A DNA stretch of 64,000 bases from Chondrosia reniformis (GCA_947172415.1 OX359194.1:8667017-8731016); one strand, 5' to 3'. Positions 50,570 through 62,591 are shown, numbered from the stretch's first letter. Notes: a model not told the origin generated them from the sequence alone. Numbers and translations are program-made.

Positions 50570-53500
50570 ATGGCAGCTTCCACGTTAAAAAAGGCTTTGA
50601 CCGATAAGCGGGATTACAGGTATGTTCTGCTCTACGAAGCTTTAGACGATCGTGACAGTGTACTTGATGTTCTACCTGTTCAGATATATTACTTTGGAAA
50701 ACGGCATTCGAGTCATGTTGATATCTGATCCCCAGTCGATAGATCCGGACGTAATTGACCGTGGATCCAGCTGCAGTTCGCTTTGCAGCTCCTACGAAAC
50801 CGACACTGCCGAGCCGATTGACGATCTGAGCGATTTGGAACCTAGCGATCGCGAGGACGAAGAGAGCCGCCACAAAGCGAAGAAGAAGCTAGGTCATTTG
50901 ATGGTGAGTTCAAAGTTTACGGAATTGATAACATAATAACTGTACATATGCAATTATCGATCAGAGCGCAGCTGCTTTGTGTGTGGGCGTTGGCAGTTTT
51001 TCGGATCCGCTTGAAGTACCTGGCCTAGCGCATCTGTTGGAGCACGGTTAGTTAGACCATAGGTCAGAATGTCCGTGGAGTCGGCTTTTAGTGTAGTAAT
51101 GCATGTATATAAATATATGGAATTGCTGGATGGGTGTGTCAACTTGGGTGGGTGTGTCAAGGGAGTGGGAGCTATATTTTCCCTTTTACTTCACTGACAT
51201 CTTTGTAGTGATTCTGATGGGCAATGAAAAGTTTCCAGGAGAGAATGAATTTGATGAGTTTCTACAAAAGCATGGAGGTTATGTTAATGCTGCCACTGAT
51301 CCAGAGGAGGTAAGCAAATTTATCCACTGACAAGGGTAACCTTGGTAACAGTTAATTGAAAAGAAATTGTGTTAAGTCATTATTAGACAGACACTCAGTG
51401 TCCTTCTAGCAACAAAAATGCAGTGTGCATTCCTGTGTTGTCAGATGTATTATAATAATCAGCCAGCCAGTATATATAGTCGGTTGTTTACTGTAGAAGT
51501 CAGTTAGTTCTAGTTAGACTTGTCAGACTGTGACTGCTATGCCTTTTAGCCTAAGAAAGCGTAAAAAGTCTAGAAAATCAGTTTCTTCAAATGAAGAAGA
51601 CCCTCAGACTGTTGAGTCTGACTCCAAAAAGGTAGATGAACCTGGTGAAGATGCTCCTTCCAAGGAGCCCAAGTCTGTAGACACAGCTAAACCAGAGCAG
51701 ACCCTAGAGGAAAATGGTACTGTTACTCCACCCCCCACTGATAGGCCCACAGAGGAAGGTCTGAATGAAGACAGTGCTACTCCAGAGCAGTCAGGGACCA
51801 AGGCACCAGACAACACACCTGAGGAGACACAACCTGAAGCAGATGCTCAACCTGAAGCAGACACTCAACCAAAAGCTGCAGAGACACAGGCACACTCCAA
51901 CGAAGACACCGATAAGCCTGTAGAGAATGTGGCAAATGCAGAGGCAGATTCCTTCACTAGTGTCACTCCTTCAGCATCACCTGTTCAAACTGAGGCAAAG
52001 GCACCCGAAGAAGCTTTTGAAACAAACTGTGTTATATGCAAAACAACTGTCAAGAACCCTCACTTGTTGCCCTGCATGCATTCCGTCTGCTTCTCTTGTG
52101 AGCTCTCATCCGCAAGAAGAGGTGGTACCTTTCTCTACGATGTCATGAAACCCGCTGAAGAAGAGATATCTGCTGTTCTCTGTCCCATCTGTAATGAAGC
52201 CTTTCCAGTGCCCAAAGGTGGCTTTTTGGAGAACACTTATCTTGCTCGTAAAATGACTAAAGATGAGTTACTTCGTAAAATGGCTGCAGATGAGCAACAA
52301 AAGTGTGAGGTCTGTGAGAAGGAGGATCTGGCTGAGCACTATTGCGAGGATTGCAAGGACTTCCTTTGTCCAAGTTGCACTACTTTCCATCGTCAGTTTA
52401 AGGCCACCAAGAAACACATCATCAAAGCTATACAAGAAGTGAGCCTGGAAGCCTCTATTGATATGAAGGCCCGAGACATTCAGCAAAAGTTGAAGTGTCC
52501 TCAGCACAGCGAGACGATAGGTCTGTACTGCGAACAGTGCGACACAGCCATTTGCTCCATTTGCCTAACCGAGTCGCACTCAGCTCACCCAACTGCTGTC
52601 ATTGATGAAAAGCTATCTGTGAAGCACAAAGAAATGTTGGAGGAAATCCTGAAGGTTACAAAGGAGGAGAGCGACCAGCTGTCTCCACTTGGGCTTCAGA
52701 ATGATGGGTTGGCTGAGGAGATTCACAGTGAGCTAAAAGTCACTCAGCAAGCAATTGTGCGACTGGTAGAGATTCTGAATGATATTCTCGTTCAACGACG
52801 TGATGACTTGAATGAAGAGGCTGCCCAAATTGCCAGTAACAAGCTGGAACCAATCAGGAAGCACAGGGAAGCCATATCAAAAGTCTTGGACCAATATCAG
52901 CACATTAGTCAACTTGTGGAAGCTATACTCCGGGATGGCACTCCTGAAGATGTCGCAGTTGCAAAGAGTTTTGTTATATCGAGAAGGAAGAAACTCAAGG
53001 TGTTCCTGGATGCCGCCTCTGAGCCCCAAAGGGAGACAACAGCCATCACCCTGAGAACACTGGGCAACATTGATTCCATATCCCAAGCTCTGGCTGGTGT
53101 TGGGTATGTGTGTGCCGGATCCTCCACAGAGTACAGCAAACTGCATTTGCCCTATCCCTCTACCCCTGCCATATCTCTGGAGCAGGAGGAGGATTTGGTG
53201 GTGCAGGTGACCATGAAGGACTTGCTTGACAACCCATATCCTAGAGGGGGTGAGCAGGTAACAGCCGTCCTCAAAGCTGGGAAACCTACCGTTGCTGATG
53301 GCGAACAATTTAATGGTTCAGTGCAGGACAACGACAATGGTACTTACACCATACACTTTCAGAAATACAAGCCAGGAGAGAATCAGATTTATGTAAAGCT
53401 GTATGGTCAGAATTTCTTGTGTTGTCCTGAGAAGGTGATTCTGACTGTTAAAGATATTCACATGATCAGTGAGAACTCCAGCGCCATCTCTTGTCCAGAC

Positions 53501-56500
53501 AGTGCTGGCCTTTATCGAGCTGTAGCTATTGGGGCTAATGGAATGTTGGCTATTACTGACAGTGAAAAGAGGCGAGTGTGCATTCTGAAGCCAGACGGCG
53601 AGGTTGTCAAGACATTTGGCAACAAGGGATCAAGGGATGGCATGTTCAAGAACAAGATGACAGGTGTAGCGTTTGACAAGGAAGGCTTTTTGTATGTAAC
53701 TGATGATGATAATAACAGAGTTCAAAAGTTTAATGTGGAAACTGGTCAGGTGCACAACGTAATTAGTGGACATGGAGCTAAAGGAAGCAAACTGGACCGG
53801 CCAAGGGGCATTGCCATTCACCCAACTGAGCAAACCATTTTCCTTTCAGAGTTTGATTATCATCGTATATCTGTGTTCCAATCCAGCGGCCATTTTTCCC
53901 ACAGCTTTGGGAAGAAGGGTAATGGTCCTGGAAAGCTGAAGCATCCTGTAGCGCTGGCCATTGGACCAAACGGAGACCTCTATGTGGTTGATAGTGGCAA
54001 CAGTCGTATACAAGTCTTTACCACTGAGGGTGATTATGTCAGGTCCTTTGGTCAAAAGAAGGCATCCGTTGACCTCAACCAGCCATGGGGCATTTGTGTG
54101 ACGCCAGAGGGCTACGTGCTAGTGTCTGAACGCAGTGGCAACAGCATAGCTGTGTTCAAGAATGATGGTCAATTTTTGTTTGAATTTGGCTCAAAAGGAG
54201 AAGATGCTGGTCAGTTTGATCAACCTTGTGGGCTAGCCACGGATGGAGAAGGCCAAGTATTTGTAACTGATGCAATTAACAGAAGAGTACAAATATTTTC
54301 TTATGTTCACAACTAAACCTCTTTAGAAGAACCATTTTTTCTTTTATACTTACTTAACTTTAGATGAACACTAACTAGTTAACAGTGTGAATTCTAGTTT
54401 TGTAAGCTCTTTGAAATATTTTGTAGATGATTTAATTGTGTGAAACCAATGTAACATTTTGTCTGCTAATCTATCAACAGCTTTGTTTACACAAGTCCTT
54501 GGCTTGTTTTTATAAGGTTCTGATAATAGTGCCTCCCTTGTCCTCACAAGCTAATCAGAGATAGTAATCATGTCCAACACATTTCTGCAGGCTGACCCAT
54601 TTGTTTAAATGTAGTTGGGAGTGCCTTGTGGCACTGAGTTATGTAGTGTTTGCATGACACAGGGTGATGTGTGCATCCAGCTTGGCCTTCTAGTCTGCCA
54701 TGCACACCAGTTGAATGACAAATAGTTGTGATGTGTTTTGTATCTGTCTCTTGTAGACTGTATTTTATTTTACTGTGAGAAAAGCAAAATTCAAAGAATC
54801 ATTGGAACGGTAACCTTGTATTTCATGTCAATGTTGACTGTGTGATAATTACTGTAACATTTAGAACTGCCTTCAAAATAGAGTTTCACAATATCTATGG
54901 TATTTAGTTAATTGAAGCTGATATGCATTCCATTTCCTTATCAGACATAGTTAACCAATTGAAGTAATCTTATCAACCCTTAAAAGTGTCAGTATTATAC
55001 ACATTGGTATGCATTCCTTTGGTATGCTCCATCAGGTTTGCTGCTGTCTTTATATCACCATTGTTGAGGGAGGAAAGCATGAATAGGGAGATAGGGGCTG
55101 TGGACAGCGGTGAGGCCGCCCACCTGTTATAGATAACAAGTGTTAGATGTCAAATAATGCTATTTATGTGGCTAGAGTTCATGGAAGCTCATGAAGATGA
55201 CTCTGAGAGATTGGAGCAGCTTTTGTGCAACTTGGCCAAGGAGGGCAGTCCAACTAAGAAATTCTTTTGGGGAAACACAGCCACGCTAAAGGAGCATCCA
55301 AGAGAGAAAGTTGCTAACTAGTTCACTCTGATTGGTTCACTAAATGATATGCTCTCATTTGACCTGTGCACAGGGAATTGATGTAAATGCATTGCTGAAA
55401 GAGTTCTATATGAAGTACTACTCGGCCAATCTTATGACTTTAGCTGTGGTGTCATGCGGTAGGTCTCAAGTGTCATTGGAGGCACACTATAGTCTGCAAC
55501 ATGAGTGATCCATTTCACTACATGTACGCAGATCCTTTGGATGAGATGGAAGGGTGGATTAGAGAAAGCTTTTCAACAATTGCAAACCAGTAAGGTTCCA
55601 TAGAAGGGTTAATGTACTAATGCACACATTTGTTGTACTTTCTTTCAGTGAATATGAGCACCTGGACTTTTCAAAGGATATGGTAAGAAGGCACTTGAAT
55701 TCTTTAAGCCAGCACTTTCTTCTTTACTGATATGTGTGGCCGATGCAGGCTCCCTTTCAAGAGGAAGAAATTCACAGGTTGTACAAAAGTAGGTTGTTCA
55801 CATGTGAATGTTGTCTGTAGATGCTACTCATTTTAATGATGCTTATGTATATGTAGTTGTGCCAACAAAGCCAGGTGATGTAGTATGTCTAAAGTGGTGT
55901 CTCCCTCCACTGATTCACCATTACAAGTGAATAAGGCATCAGATAACACACGCAAGCAAAGCACAATCGATGGTTGCACATTTATTCACTTTGTATCTAC
56001 AGAGTGAATCCTTTGTCCTTGATTGAACGGCTTGTTGGCCACGAAGGAGAGGGAAGTGCATTGTCAGTTCTGAGAGAGAAGTAAATCGTTCAACTTAGTC
56101 CCCTAAATTGTCCTATTTAACTAATTATCTTATTTTTGACATCAGACATTATGCTCATACTTTGAGGGCTGGAAATTCCTATTCTGGTTCCGAATTTAAT
56201 TCCAATTTCTGTCTCTTTACAGTTGAAATAGAGCTATCTGTAAGTATAGTGTTGGTAGGTGGGAGTTAATGAGTACTACATTTCTGTTTTGTCTTTCTTC
56301 AGACATTAGGTCATAAGAATGTTTTTGAAGTGAGTCAGAATTCTCAGTTGAATCTTTTCCTGTATGTGTATGCATGTGTTAAAGATTTCTGTAGTGTGTT
56401 GATATCGTCTTTCAACATATTAAAATGTTACAAGAAGCCACTTTGGACCAATTGGAAAGGTAAGTGACTTGGAATGAGGCAGTCATAGGCAGATTGTAAT

Positions 56501-59500
56501 CCTTTTCAGTCTGTTTGAGTTAGGTATTATGAAGAATCAAGGATTATTGAGGAAAATTCTTTCAATTACAAAGAAAAGGTATTTCCTTTATTTGCCGGTG
56601 TCACCTCCTGGTATTTAAACTTCACAAATTGCCTCATAGGAGGAACCTTGTGGTTATGTGTGTGATGTTGCACAATCTCTCAGGGTAAGTCCCTTAATTA
56701 CCCTGCCCAGAAATGAGTGTTAGTCTGTGTTTCTGTAGTTGTATCCAGTTGAGCAAGTGTTGACTACCAATGTACTGCTGATGGACTTTAATGAAGACGT
56801 ATGTATACTCTAATAGAAGGTCTGAGGTGTCTCACAATTGTTGAATTGTTGTTAGGTTATTCGGGGTGTACTGAACAGATTAGCTCCGCAATTAGCTGGG
56901 ATCTTTTGGCTCAGTAGCCAACACTCGGTCCAGTGTGATAGGAGGGAGCCATGGTTTGACACTCAATACCATATTGAAGGTACACTCATTTCACTCTATG
57001 TAATGCATTTGATGTGTTGGAATATGTTTCTTTCAGAAATACCAGAAGAGTGGAAATGTAAATGGAAAGAGGTTTTGTCAAGTGACAATCTCCACCTTCC
57101 TCTGTCAAATCCTTTTATTGGTATGTTCCTGCTAGATGTGTCAAGATGTCTTCAATTTTGTGGTAATGCTTTCTGCAGCCACTGATTTCTTATTGAAGCC
57201 ACCAGACAGACCGCCCACTCAGCATCCAACAGTCCTGAAGGAAAATGAACACTACAGATTGTGGTACTACAAAGACTCTAAATTCAACACCCCAAAAGGT
57301 GAATCTCCTCCACTGACATTGTTTTTACAAACCAAATGGGAGCTACTAAAAGATTTGATTACTGTACTTGTAGCTTGGTACTGTTTGCATCTGATGTCTC
57401 CTTTGGCAATGCACTCTCCCCACAATGCTGTGTGTCTGGAGCTTCTTCTGAGTATGATGAATAGAGAAATGGCGAAAATGGCGTATTATGCAGTGGATGC
57501 TGGCTTGAGGTGAAGCAACAACATGCATTCTCTTGTCTAATGTCAAGTTAGCACTTGCTCCACAGCTATACTCTGAAGTGTTCCCATGGAAACAGAGGGC
57601 TTGTTTTGCAGGTTAATGGATTCAGTCATAAAATAAGAGTTAGTCTCACAGTACCTGTCATATCACACCTCCTAGCTACACTATGGATATGCCCACCCGC
57701 CCTATTGTGTTTCCTATAGCAATTGTTTGATTTGCTGATAAACAGGATTGCAGATTATGATATTTCAAATGACACATTTGAGACAGAAAAGGTAAAGTAT
57801 GCAGTAACTCAGACAGATTTTAAACATATCATGATGTCTTGTTATAGGAACATTTAGCTCAAGAGTATACCCATATTTTACGAAAAGGTGAAAAGTTTTT
57901 AAAGTAAGAGCAAAACGGTTGTGTTTGTCTTAGTTGCTAAAAGTCCATGTCCTCCTGTCAAGGAACCTCCGACTGAGCATCCTTGGTTGCCAGTGGACTG
58001 TGACAGCCAAGATTGCAGCTATACGGCTTCTCACAATGCAATCCATGCAAGTATGTATGTCACTTTGTGCTAGCTATAGAGGTCACTCCTTGACCCCTGA
58101 CCCCTGGCCCCACCTCACAGGCTTTTAACCAGATCTTAAGACAGCACATGTTTGTGGAAGGTCTCTTTCAGGGAAATGTAACAGCCTATGAGTCTATAGA
58201 CTGTATGGACTTCATGAAAGGGTATTGTGTAATCACATTTGGTGCTGGCTGTTTTTATTCAGCTAATCTTTTCTGTGACAGAAAGCTAGCCTACTTGTCT
58301 CTTCCTCTAGAAGTATATCCTGAGGTGTGTTTGTCCTTTTGTTACCGTTTGTGAATCTTAAGCCTGCCATATACATGTTTAGGTAAGGGTTGCTCAATTG
58401 CCTAGCAACTCGGAGGTTTCCATGTTGTTCCCAGTGGAAGATTTGGACCCTTCCAACCACACCCCCAACACCTTGCTAATTGTCTACCACCAGGTAGGTG
58501 TTGCATTGTTGGTTGTCCTATTTAGGAGCTATAATATAGCTTGGTCATATTCAGTTTGGTCCAGGCACCTTTCTTAACTCTGTCTTCTGTGACATACTTA
58601 TGGTGAGTAGAGAAGTGTCATAATGTAATAACCTAGGAATTAGTTTAATGAAATATATGTAGCAAACCCTAGAAGAGGAAGTGTTTGATCGACTCAGAAC
58701 AAAGAGGCAGTTGGGGTAAGATTACCAAATGAGGCCATTGCTGTGTGTGTCTCATGTATTGTGTGTCTGATGTGATCCTCTTAGGTACAGTGTTGGGTGC
58801 CGCAGTCACAACACCCACGGAGTGCTGGGGTTCTCCTTCTATGTGCACACTCAAGCTGACAAGTTTATGTACATATGTTTCTTTTGCTGTAAGAGATGTG
58901 AGTTACTGTACTACTCATTGATACTGCAGTCCCAAAGAGGCTGTTCAGCAAATTAGAGATGTTATTTCCGAGTCCTTGGATTCATTGAACAAGATGACAG
59001 ATAATGACTTCACCGCTCATGTCACTTCATTAAATTCTGCAAAAAGAGAGGAAGATTTATCTCTCCAGGATGAAGTGGAGCGTCATTTTGCTGAAATTCT
59101 TTCTGGAGATTATGTTTTTGATCGACTCCAGCGTGAAGTAAGTGACCTTTTCACTTGGTGAATATTCCAGATCATTAGTAATACAAACTTTAGATTGAAA
59201 CTCTTCAACATGTGACAAAGCAAGATGTGTGCCAGTGGTACGAAAGACATATATTTCAAGGAGAGCATTTTAGACGACTAGTTTTGCAGTCTTTGGGGCA
59301 GTCAAATGAACCACCTTCAGAAGTACTGCCTGTCCCAAATATGGAGTCAATTGAAGAAGATTTTGATAGATTCTTTGAAGAAATCCAGATTGACAAAAGC
59401 TATGGGACAAGACTGCTGGATGTTTTGTCTCTGGGCAATTCAGTTGCTAAAGTCAGATCTCTTGATATAAGAGGTGTAACCCCCGCATTGCTGTTCAGAA

Positions 59501-59541
59501 GAAAACTACTGCTGTTACCTACATGCCACATTAATCATTGA
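50570..59541 (+). CDS. NRDC: Nardilysin (M16 metalloprotease)
   Basis: Nardilysin is an M16 insulinase-family peptidase that cuts before Arg in dibasic sites and enhances ectodomain shedding. First exons: 50570-50619, 50684-50903, 50965-51046, 51209-51309; then a 3.4-kb intron (51310-54756) and 54757-54809, 55036-55109, 55176-55309 and many small exons to 59541. An acidic insert (about residues 40-80), the nardilysin hallmark, precedes SAAALCVGVGSFSDPLEVPG and the inverted zinc motif HLLEH (His113, Glu116, His117). VNAATDPEE and FYFTVRKAKF, then NREIGAVDSEF, KFFWGNTATLKEHPR and KYYSANLMTL follow in order. C-terminal M16 segments LFVEGLFQGNVTAYES-like and RTKRQLGYSVGCRSHNT are present. The last exon's tail is diverged. 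A complete TRIM gene lies within intron 4 on the same strand. Middle exons near 55740-57000 were not individually bounded. Confidence 0.93.
51472..51480 (+). promoter_or_regulatory. TATA-like element upstream of the nested TRIM gene
   Basis: TATATATAG about 60 bases before the TRIM start codon, inside nardilysin intron 4, suggests the nested gene has its own core promoter. Confidence 0.45.
51539..54316 (+). CDS. TRIM-NHL E3 ligase (RING, two B-boxes, filamin, NHL), nested in NRDC intron
   Basis: TRIM2/3/71-type proteins are ubiquitin ligases and/or RNA regulators. One uninterrupted exon of 925 aa from ATG 51539 (MPFSLRKRKK). Residues 1-155 are an acidic, Pro/Glu/Thr-rich disordered region, longer than usual in the family, with a small internal repeat (QPEADAQPEADTQP). 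RING about 162-215 (CVICKTTVKNPHLLPCMHSV, CFSC, CPICNEAF); B-box 1 about 254-295 (CEVCEKEDLAEHYCEDC); B-box 2 about 317-360 (CPQHSETIGLYCEQC); coiled coil about 360-505; filamin-type Ig about 535-640; six NHL repeats about 645-925, each with a FVTD/YVVD-type strand and RVQ(K/I)F end. All zinc ligands appear present. It lies wholly inside nardilysin intron 4, same strand. Lack of introns suggests retroposition. Confidence 0.95.
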   Translation: MPFSLRKRKKSRKSVSSNEEDPQTVESDSKKVDEPGEDAPSKEPKSVDTAKPEQTLEENGTVTPPPTDRPTEEGLNEDSATPEQSGTKAPDNTPEETQPEADAQPEADTQPKAAETQAHSNEDTDKPVENVANAEADSFTSVTPSASPVQTEAKAPEEAFETNCVICKTTVKNPHLLPCMHSVCFSCELSSARRGGTFLYDVMKPAEEEISAVLCPICNEAFPVPKGGFLENTYLARKMTKDELLRKMAADEQQKCEVCEKEDLAEHYCEDCKDFLCPSCTTFHRQFKATKKHIIKAIQEVSLEASIDMKARDIQQKLKCPQHSETIGLYCEQCDTAICSICLTESHSAHPTAVIDEKLSVKHKEMLEEILKVTKEESDQLSPLGLQNDGLAEEIHSELKVTQQAIVRLVEILNDILVQRRDDLNEEAAQIASNKLEPIRKHREAISKVLDQYQHISQLVEAILRDGTPEDVAVAKSFVISRRKKLKVFLDAASEPQRETTAITLRTLGNIDSISQALAGVGYVCAGSSTEYSKLHLPYPSTPAISLEQEEDLVVQVTMKDLLDNPYPRGGEQVTAVLKAGKPTVADGEQFNGSVQDNDNGTYTIHFQKYKPGENQIYVKLYGQNFLCCPEKVILTVKDIHMISENSSAISCPDSAGLYRAVAIGANGMLAITDSEKRRVCILKPDGEVVKTFGNKGSRDGMFKNKMTGVAFDKEGFLYVTDDDNNRVQKFNVETGQVHNVISGHGAKGSKLDRPRGIAIHPTEQTIFLSEFDYHRISVFQSSGHFSHSFGKKGNGPGKLKHPVALAIGPNGDLYVVDSGNSRIQVFTTEGDYVRSFGQKKASVDLNQPWGICVTPEGYVLVSERSGNSIAVFKNDGQFLFEFGSKGEDAGQFDQPCGLATDGEGQVFVTDAINRRVQIFSYVHN
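54317..54756 (+). other. 3' part of NRDC intron 4 / TRIM 3' UTR
   Basis: 440 AT-rich bases between the TRIM stop and the next nardilysin exon. Probably contains the TRIM 3' UTR; no canonical AATAAA is seen here, so polyadenylation may use a variant signal or lie elsewhere. Confidence 0.4.
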
Positions 59542-59990
59542 CTGAATGCTGTTTGCTGTAATGTTGATCAGAGAATTTAATATAATTTAAAGGTATTAAT
59601 GTTTCTATACCCTCGTCTCCAGTGGTATCTCCTCGTCTCCAGTGGTATCTCCTCGTCTCAAGTGGTATCTCCTCGTCTCCCTTTGCCTACACTGGTCTCC
59701 CCTAGTTTGGCCAGGTCTCTCCTGATCTCCAATGGATTTCTCTAGCCTGGTCTTCCCTGATATCCCATTGGTCCACCATATTTGTTTTAGGTGGAAATGG
59801 GTATTACTGGATAGCCTTCAAATGACCCTATAGAATGTAAAAATCAGAGAGTACTGTTTTTCTCAATTAATGTGAAAACTAATTAACTTTTTTAGTTTTT
59901 TGTAGGTTAACGGATAGATCTCGATGAGTGCAATCAGATGATACATAATTTGTTAGGATTGGAAGCGATTAACCCTTTTGGGGACACAGG
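59542..59990. other. Region after nardilysin, with short tandem repeats
   Basis: Non-coding. 59618-59680 has about four copies of TCGTCTCCAGTGGTATCTCC. The segment near 59790 (GTGGAAATGGGTATTACTGG) resembles the centre of the foldback element downstream (near 60205 and 60237), so a fragment of the same element may lie here. Confidence 0.5.
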
Positions 59991-60460
59991 TGTGATATTT
60001 CATTTAACTAATTAAATAAATTTCCTATTAAAACAAATTCGCTATATGAAAATTTATTTCAAATTCCTTCTAAAATATTTTCAAAAAATTATAAAATTGC
60101 ATTTAATTAATTTTCGTTTTTCTTAATTATCTCAAAATTACTTAATATGGTCATAGGGACATTAGATTCTCCAGACAGAATTTTTCATGGTCTATCCGAT
60201 AATACCCATTTGTGGTCTCCATCGGTTATTTAGGTCAAAATGGGTATCATCGGATAGGCCATGAAAAATGCTGTCTGGAGAACCTAATGTCCCTATGTCC
60301 ATATTAATAAATTTTTGGAATATTAAGAAAAACGAAAATTAATTTAAAAAATTTTAATATCCTTTTTTCAAAATATTTTAGAGGGAATTTGAAGTAAATT
60401 TTTATAATGCGATTTTTAATTAATATAAATGTTTTATAATTAATTAAATGAAATATCACA
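59991..60460. repeat. 470-base foldback (inverted-repeat) element
   Basis: The two halves are imperfect reverse complements over their whole length. The outer ends match exactly over 16 bases (TGTGATATTTCATTTA at 59991 and its complement ending 60460). Inner landmarks pair in mirror order: GGGACATTAG at about 60157 with CTAATGTCCC at about 60284; CCGATAATACCCATTT at about 60197 with AAATGGGTATCATCGG near 60238. The centre is near 60225. No open frame. It looks like a non-autonomous MITE/foldback transposon; no target-site duplication was clear. Confidence 0.85.
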
Positions 60461-60744
60461 TATTAATTTTTCGATTCCATACTATATGCTCAACTCACTT
60501 TAATAAAGGGACCGCTTTAATTTTGAGATTTACAGTACAACATGTCTGAACTTTTAATAATTTTATTCGTCAAAACGAAACTTTGATCAAGTCAAGTACC
60601 TTGCGCATGCCAAATATGCGCATTTAATTGTGAAACACCGTTATATAAACAAATTCTTGTATAACCAAAAAAGCACCTTTAAATGTGCAATTTACACCAT
60701 ATCCTACCTGCGACATGCCTGATTTACTGAGCGTATATGAGCAT

Positions 60745-61170
60745 ACATGTTTCTACATGCTTCTACATACATCTACATGCCTCTACATGCATCTACACTC
60801 ATCTACATGTATTTACAGGTATCTACATGCATTTTAGATGAATCTACATGAGTTTTACATGAATCAACATGCAACTACATGCATCAACATGCATCTACAT
60901 GAACATACAAGAATCTACATGTGTCTACATGCATCTATTTGAATTTACATGCATTTAGATGCATCTACATGCATCTGCAACACTCTACATGCATCACCAT
61001 GCATCTACATGCATCTAAAAACATCTGCAAGACTCTCCATGCATCTACATGCATTGACATGCATCTGCATGAATAAACATTCATCTACATGCATCTACAT
61101 GCATCAAAAGGCATCTAAATGCTTCTGCATGAAGGCATCTACATGCATCTACATGCATCAATATGCGTCT
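60745..61170. repeat. Degenerate ACATGCATCT subtelomeric repeat
   Basis: About 35 degenerate copies of a 10-12 base unit, CTACATGCATCTACATGCAT, with frequent substitutions (CATGAATCT, CATGTATTT). The 88-codon open frame within it is repeat-derived. Confidence 0.9.
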
Positions 61171-61194
61171 AAACCTAATCGTATTAACCATAAC

Positions 61195-61454
61195 TTGAAA
61201 AACCCTAAACTCTAAACCCTAAAACCCTAGCCCCGATACCCTAGCCCCAAAAACCCTAATCCTGAAAACTCCAACCCAGAAAACCCTAACCCCAAAAACC
61301 TAACCCCGAAAACCCTTACCTGAAAACCCTAGCACCAAATCTATAACCCCGAAACCCTACCACCAAAAAACCCAATTTTTAAAACATTAATCTCGAAAAC
61401 CCTAACCTCGAAACCCTCACCCTGTAAACCCTTACCCAACAACCCTAACCCTCT
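61195..61454. repeat. Degenerate C-rich telomere-like sequence
   Basis: About 30 imperfect copies of AACCCTAA / AAACCCTAGCCCC-type units on the plus strand, i.e. in the opposite orientation to the terminal TTAGGG tract. Copies are irregular and mutated. Confidence 0.85.
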
Positions 61455-62588
61455 GGGCAAGGGTTTATGGGCTAGGGTTTATGGGCTAGGGTTTATGGGC
61501 TAGGGTTTATGGGCTAGGGTTTATGGGCTAGGGTTTATGGGCTAGGGTTTATGGGCTAGGGTTTATGGGCTAGGGTTTATGGGCTAGGGTTTATGGGCTA
61601 GGGTTTATGGGCTAGGGTTTATGGGCTAGGGTTTATGGGCTAGGGTTTATGGGCTAGGGTTTATGGGCTAGGGTTTATGGGCTAGGGTTTATGGGCTAGG
61701 GTTTATGGGCTAGGGTTTATGGGCTAGGGTTTATGGGCTAGGGTTTATGGGCTAGGGTTTATGGGCTAGGGTTTATGGGCTAGGGTTTATGGGCTAGGGT
61801 TTATGGGCTAGGGTTTATGGGCTAGGGTTTATGGGCTAGGGTTTATGGGCTAGGGTTTATGGGCTAGGGTTTATGGGCTAGGGTTTATGGGCTAGGGTTT
61901 ATGGGCTAGGGTTTATGGGCTAGGGTTTATGGGCTAGGGTTTATGGGCTAGGGTTTATGGGCTAGGGTTTATGGGCTAGGGTTTATGGGCTAGGGTTTAT
62001 GGGCTAGGGTTTATGGGCTAGGGTTTATGGGCTAGGGTTTATGGGCTAGGGTTTATGGGCTAGGGTTTATGGGCTAGGGTTTATGGGCTAGGGTTTATGG
62101 GCTAGGGTTTATGGGCTAGGGTTTATGGGCTAGGGTTTATGGGCTAGGGTTTATGGGCTAGGGTTTATGGGCTAGGGTTTATGGGCTAGGGTTTATGGGC
62201 TAGGGTTTATGGGCTAGGGTTTATGGGCTAGGGTTTATGGGCTAGGGTTTATGGGCTAGGGTTTATGGGCTAGGGTTTATGGGCTAGGGTTTATGGGCTA
62301 GGGTTTATGGGCTAGGGTTTATGGGCTAGGGTTTATGGGCTAGGGTTTATGGGCTAGGGTTTATGGGCTAGGGTTTATGGGCTAGGGTTTATGGGCTAGG
62401 GTTTATGGGCTAGGGTTTATGGGCTAGGGTTTATGGGCTAGGGTTTATGGGCTAGGGTTTATGGGCTAGGGTTTATGGGCTAGGGTTTATGGGCTAGGGT
62501 TTATGGGCTAGGGTTTATGGGCTAGGGTTTATGGGCTAGGGTTTATGGGCTAGGGTTTATGGGCTAGGGTTTATGGGCTAGGGTTTAT
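61455..62588. repeat. 14-base telomere-like array, 81 copies
   Basis: Perfect tandem units GGGCTAGGGTTTAT; 1134 bases equals 81 units exactly. Only the first unit differs (GGGCAAGGGTTTAT). Each unit contains two GGG runs and an AGGGTT, so it looks derived from telomere repeats. It joins the TTAGGG tract with no intervening sequence (GGGCTAGGGTTAGGG). Confidence 0.97.
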
Positions 62589-62591
62589 GGG

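Noticed and set aside
60949..61215. 88-codon frame
   Set aside because: Translation of the degenerate ACATGCATCT repeat.
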